Assembly: GCF_040939455.1 (NCBI RefSeq)
Contig: NC_134109.1
Span: forward strand, 57,316,001-57,380,000
Reading direction: 5' to 3'
Source of the DNA: Microcebus murinus
Lineage: Eukaryota; Chordata; Mammalia; Primates; Cheirogaleidae
Length of the DNA stretch: 64,000 bases
Below, piece after piece: positions 61,809 through 64,000 of the stretch. A model generated the notes under the pieces. The model was not told where the DNA came from and made no database searches. It saw only the letters and a list, made by a program, of their open reading frames with translations. Every line of letters begins with the position of its first letter. The first letter of the stretch is position 1. Made by a program: the position numbers and the translations under genes.

Positions 61809-64000
61809 GGGTGTTGGGCAAGAAGGTTGATTCCCAGGTGCCTGGTTTTGGTGACTAGGTAGAAGGTGATGCCCGTCCTAACTGAGACAGTGGAGGGGAA
61901 GAACAGCAGATATTTGCTGGGGAGTATGTGTGTGTGAGGATGAGTTCAGTCCAATGCATAATATATGTTTGAGGTGTCAGTAGGACATATAAGTGAGGCT
62001 GAGGATTCGTGGGCACCTGGATATAAGAGTTTGTGTTAAGAGAGATTTTTAGGTAGATTTCAGTTCAATCAACACAAATTTGTTGGGTGTATCAGGCATT
62101 GTTCTAGGCATTGATTATTCAAAGAACAGGACATGGTCCTTGTTCATAAGAAGCAATAAGGTAGGAAAGTAGGTCTTTATATGGATAAATCCAGTAAGTT
62201 ATTGGTAAGTGCTATAATAAAAGGATAAAAGCAGGTATTAAGCAGAATCTAAACTGGGCATGGAAGGAGAGGAAAGACCTGTAAAGGCTTCCTGATGATG
62301 CCTGAATTAAGTATTGGAGGATGAGTACAGTTAACCCAAGAAAGTGGGAATGGAGACAGGGCAACGACAAGCATTCCAGGCAGAGGAAATACATGTGTGA
62401 AGACAGAGAGGTATGAAAAGCTTGATGTGTGTCATGTACTACCAGTAGTATTTCACAGTACAAAAAAGTAAGGTGGAGGATGGCAGGTAATGGAGCTAGA
62501 CAGGTAGACCACGACTAGGTCTTACTCTATGCAGCAACTGAAGCCATGGGAGTGGATGGACATGTTTAGAGAGAGAAATAAAAAAGGAAAAAGGAGGCGG
62601 GAAGAGGACAGAATCAAAATGAAACCACATGTACAAAGGAAGAAAATTGTCAAAAGAATTTAAGAAAGAATAGTCAGAGAAGTAAAAGATGGACCAAGAG
62701 TAGGTACTGTCACAGAATCCAGGGAAAAGAACTTCAAAAAGGGAATGATCAACAGGGTTAAGTGCTTAAACAAGGTCAAAGTGAAAAGTGCTCATTTGAT
62801 TTGGCAGTTAGGAAATGATAATCTTTTCTCAGTGCAATTTTAATAGTAATAATAAAAGTGGGACAAAGTGTGAATGGAATGTGAAAAAGTAAAGTATAGG
62901 CTGTTTTATAAGAGCTTGGCTAGAAAGTAGATTGTAATTATGAGTGATGGGTGGTCAAGAGAGTTTTTTAAAAAGTGGAAGATGTGAATTTGCTTATGGA
63001 CTATAGAAAAGGAGGCTACAGAAAGACAATAAAGTATAAGGAAGATGATAGCTTTTTATATAGGGCCTCTGAAGGTGGGATAAGAAGCACAACTTATAGG
63101 ATTATCCTTGAAAATATAACTTTTCCTTGGGGACTAAAGGAAAAGAGGCAGGAAGAATACATCTGTGAATAATTTTGTAGGTGTGGAGGAAGGAGTTGAC
63201 AGAACTTATGCCTGCTAGATTCAATTTTCCCATGAAGTAGGAAGCAAAGTTCTCTGCTGAAAGAAAAGGGCAAGGGAAAGGCTGGAAGAGAATAGTGAAG
63301 GCTTAATAAGACAAGAAAGGGAGGTAACCAGGGATATATAAAAGAACTGTTAGGTGGGATTGATGACTCAGCTATAGTTAGACACTACAATTTTGTAGAA
63401 GACATTGACCATCATAGTAATATAATTTTTCCCCCATCAGCCCTACACTTTGGGGGTAAATATAGGGAAAGTGGATTATAGAAATAATTCAGTTTTTGAC
63501 TTATAGAGCAGTAAGTTGAGAAATACAGGGTTATAAGGAGACTGAGTGTCCTAGGGAGAAAGTGGTTAGACCTAGAATCCAGACTGGTCAGAGAAGCAAG
63601 TCTATAAAGGGCTGTTAATCTAGTGGGAAAATGGAAGAAGTAAGGGACTGGATGTCTTGATTTGTGTTGAGGTTAAAAAGTAAGGGTAGTTAGGATAAGA
63701 CTGTGGTTACTGTAACAGAGTCAACTTTGATCTCAGGATTTCATATATAGAAGTTCTGAGTGATAACAAGATCTAGAGTGAGTAGCTGAAGTGGAGAAGA
63801 GGTAAAAGTCAGCACCAAGGAGGCAAATGAATAAGCCAGATTACTGACATAGATATTGAAGTTTCTTAGCATGAATGCAGAAGTTGGGGCAGAGAAGAAG
63901 ATACTGAACCAGATGCCTGAAACTCACAGTAAGTGGATAGCATTAATCAGGAGATCGTAAAAATCACTGAAGAAGAGGATAGAGAGTGATAAAAATGCAT
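61809..64000. repeat. Ancient mammalian-wide repeat tract (L2-like), MIPOL1 intron
   Basis: 'TTTGAGGTGTCAGTAGGACA', 'AATTTGTTGGGTGTATCAGG', 'AGGCTTCCTGATGATGCCTG', 'GCATTCCAGGCAGAGGAAAT', 'GGGAATGATCAACAGGGTTA' and 'TTTGGCAGTTAGGAAATGAT' occur in an order I associate with an old interspersed repeat also seen at 33.4 and 42.7 kb. It is non-coding. The family is not certain, and no exon of MIPOL1 was recognised. Confidence 0.4.

Overview
The window is vertebrate nuclear DNA from a primate. Five of its Alu elements carry an AT-rich linker with a GGCCAAYTAAT block and a 'GACGCCATGGCACTCACTCTAGCC' style right arm, a form I associate with strepsirrhine (probably Malagasy lemur) Alus rather than monkeys or apes. 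Gene content and order match human 14q21.1: FOXA1 (+ strand here) lies tail-to-tail with MIPOL1 (- strand here).

Layout. 1-9,240: upstream flank of FOXA1, without a gene I can support. It holds an MIR copy, a small tandem duplication and a CpG-rich stretch at about 5.1-6.6 kb. 9,240-14,945: FOXA1, with a CpG-island promoter, a 72-nt first coding exon, a 2,337-bp intron, a 1,347-nt second coding exon including the stop, and a 3'UTR ending at a probable poly(A) signal at 14,923. The joined frame encodes 472 residues, as in human FOXA1, with the forkhead domain intact. 15,640-21,470: unusually GC-rich, low-repeat sequence downstream of FOXA1 with two CpG-rich blocks and several transcription-factor-like motifs. 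I read it as candidate FOXA1 regulatory DNA. 21,600-55,400: AT-rich intergenic sequence filled with retroelements: Alus, old L1 copies, an ERV-type LTR, L2/MIR, a U6 snRNA pseudogene, and a nested L1/DNA transposon/L1/Alu stack at 45.7-51.6 kb. 56,110-56,176 (-): the last coding exon of MIPOL1, which encodes 21 residues plus the stop and is too short for an ordinary ORF scan. From there to the right end the window is the last MIPOL1 intron, with more Alus, MIR/L2-like repeats and a perfect 77-bp tandem duplication.

How the parts fit. FOXA1 encodes a pioneer forkhead factor. A forkhead-type site and a CCAAT box lie upstream of its ATG, and a short upstream ORF overlaps its start codon, so transcriptional self-regulation and translational control are both testable. 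The gene-free DNA between FOXA1 and MIPOL1 is the most plausible place for shared enhancers. I found no new multi-gene system. The items most worth a second look are a TATA/X-box-like putative promoter with a tiny Cys/Arg-rich ORF near 25.8 kb, the uORF overlapping the FOXA1 start, a perfect 38-bp inverted repeat 1.5 kb apart, and the CpG-rich blocks downstream of FOXA1.
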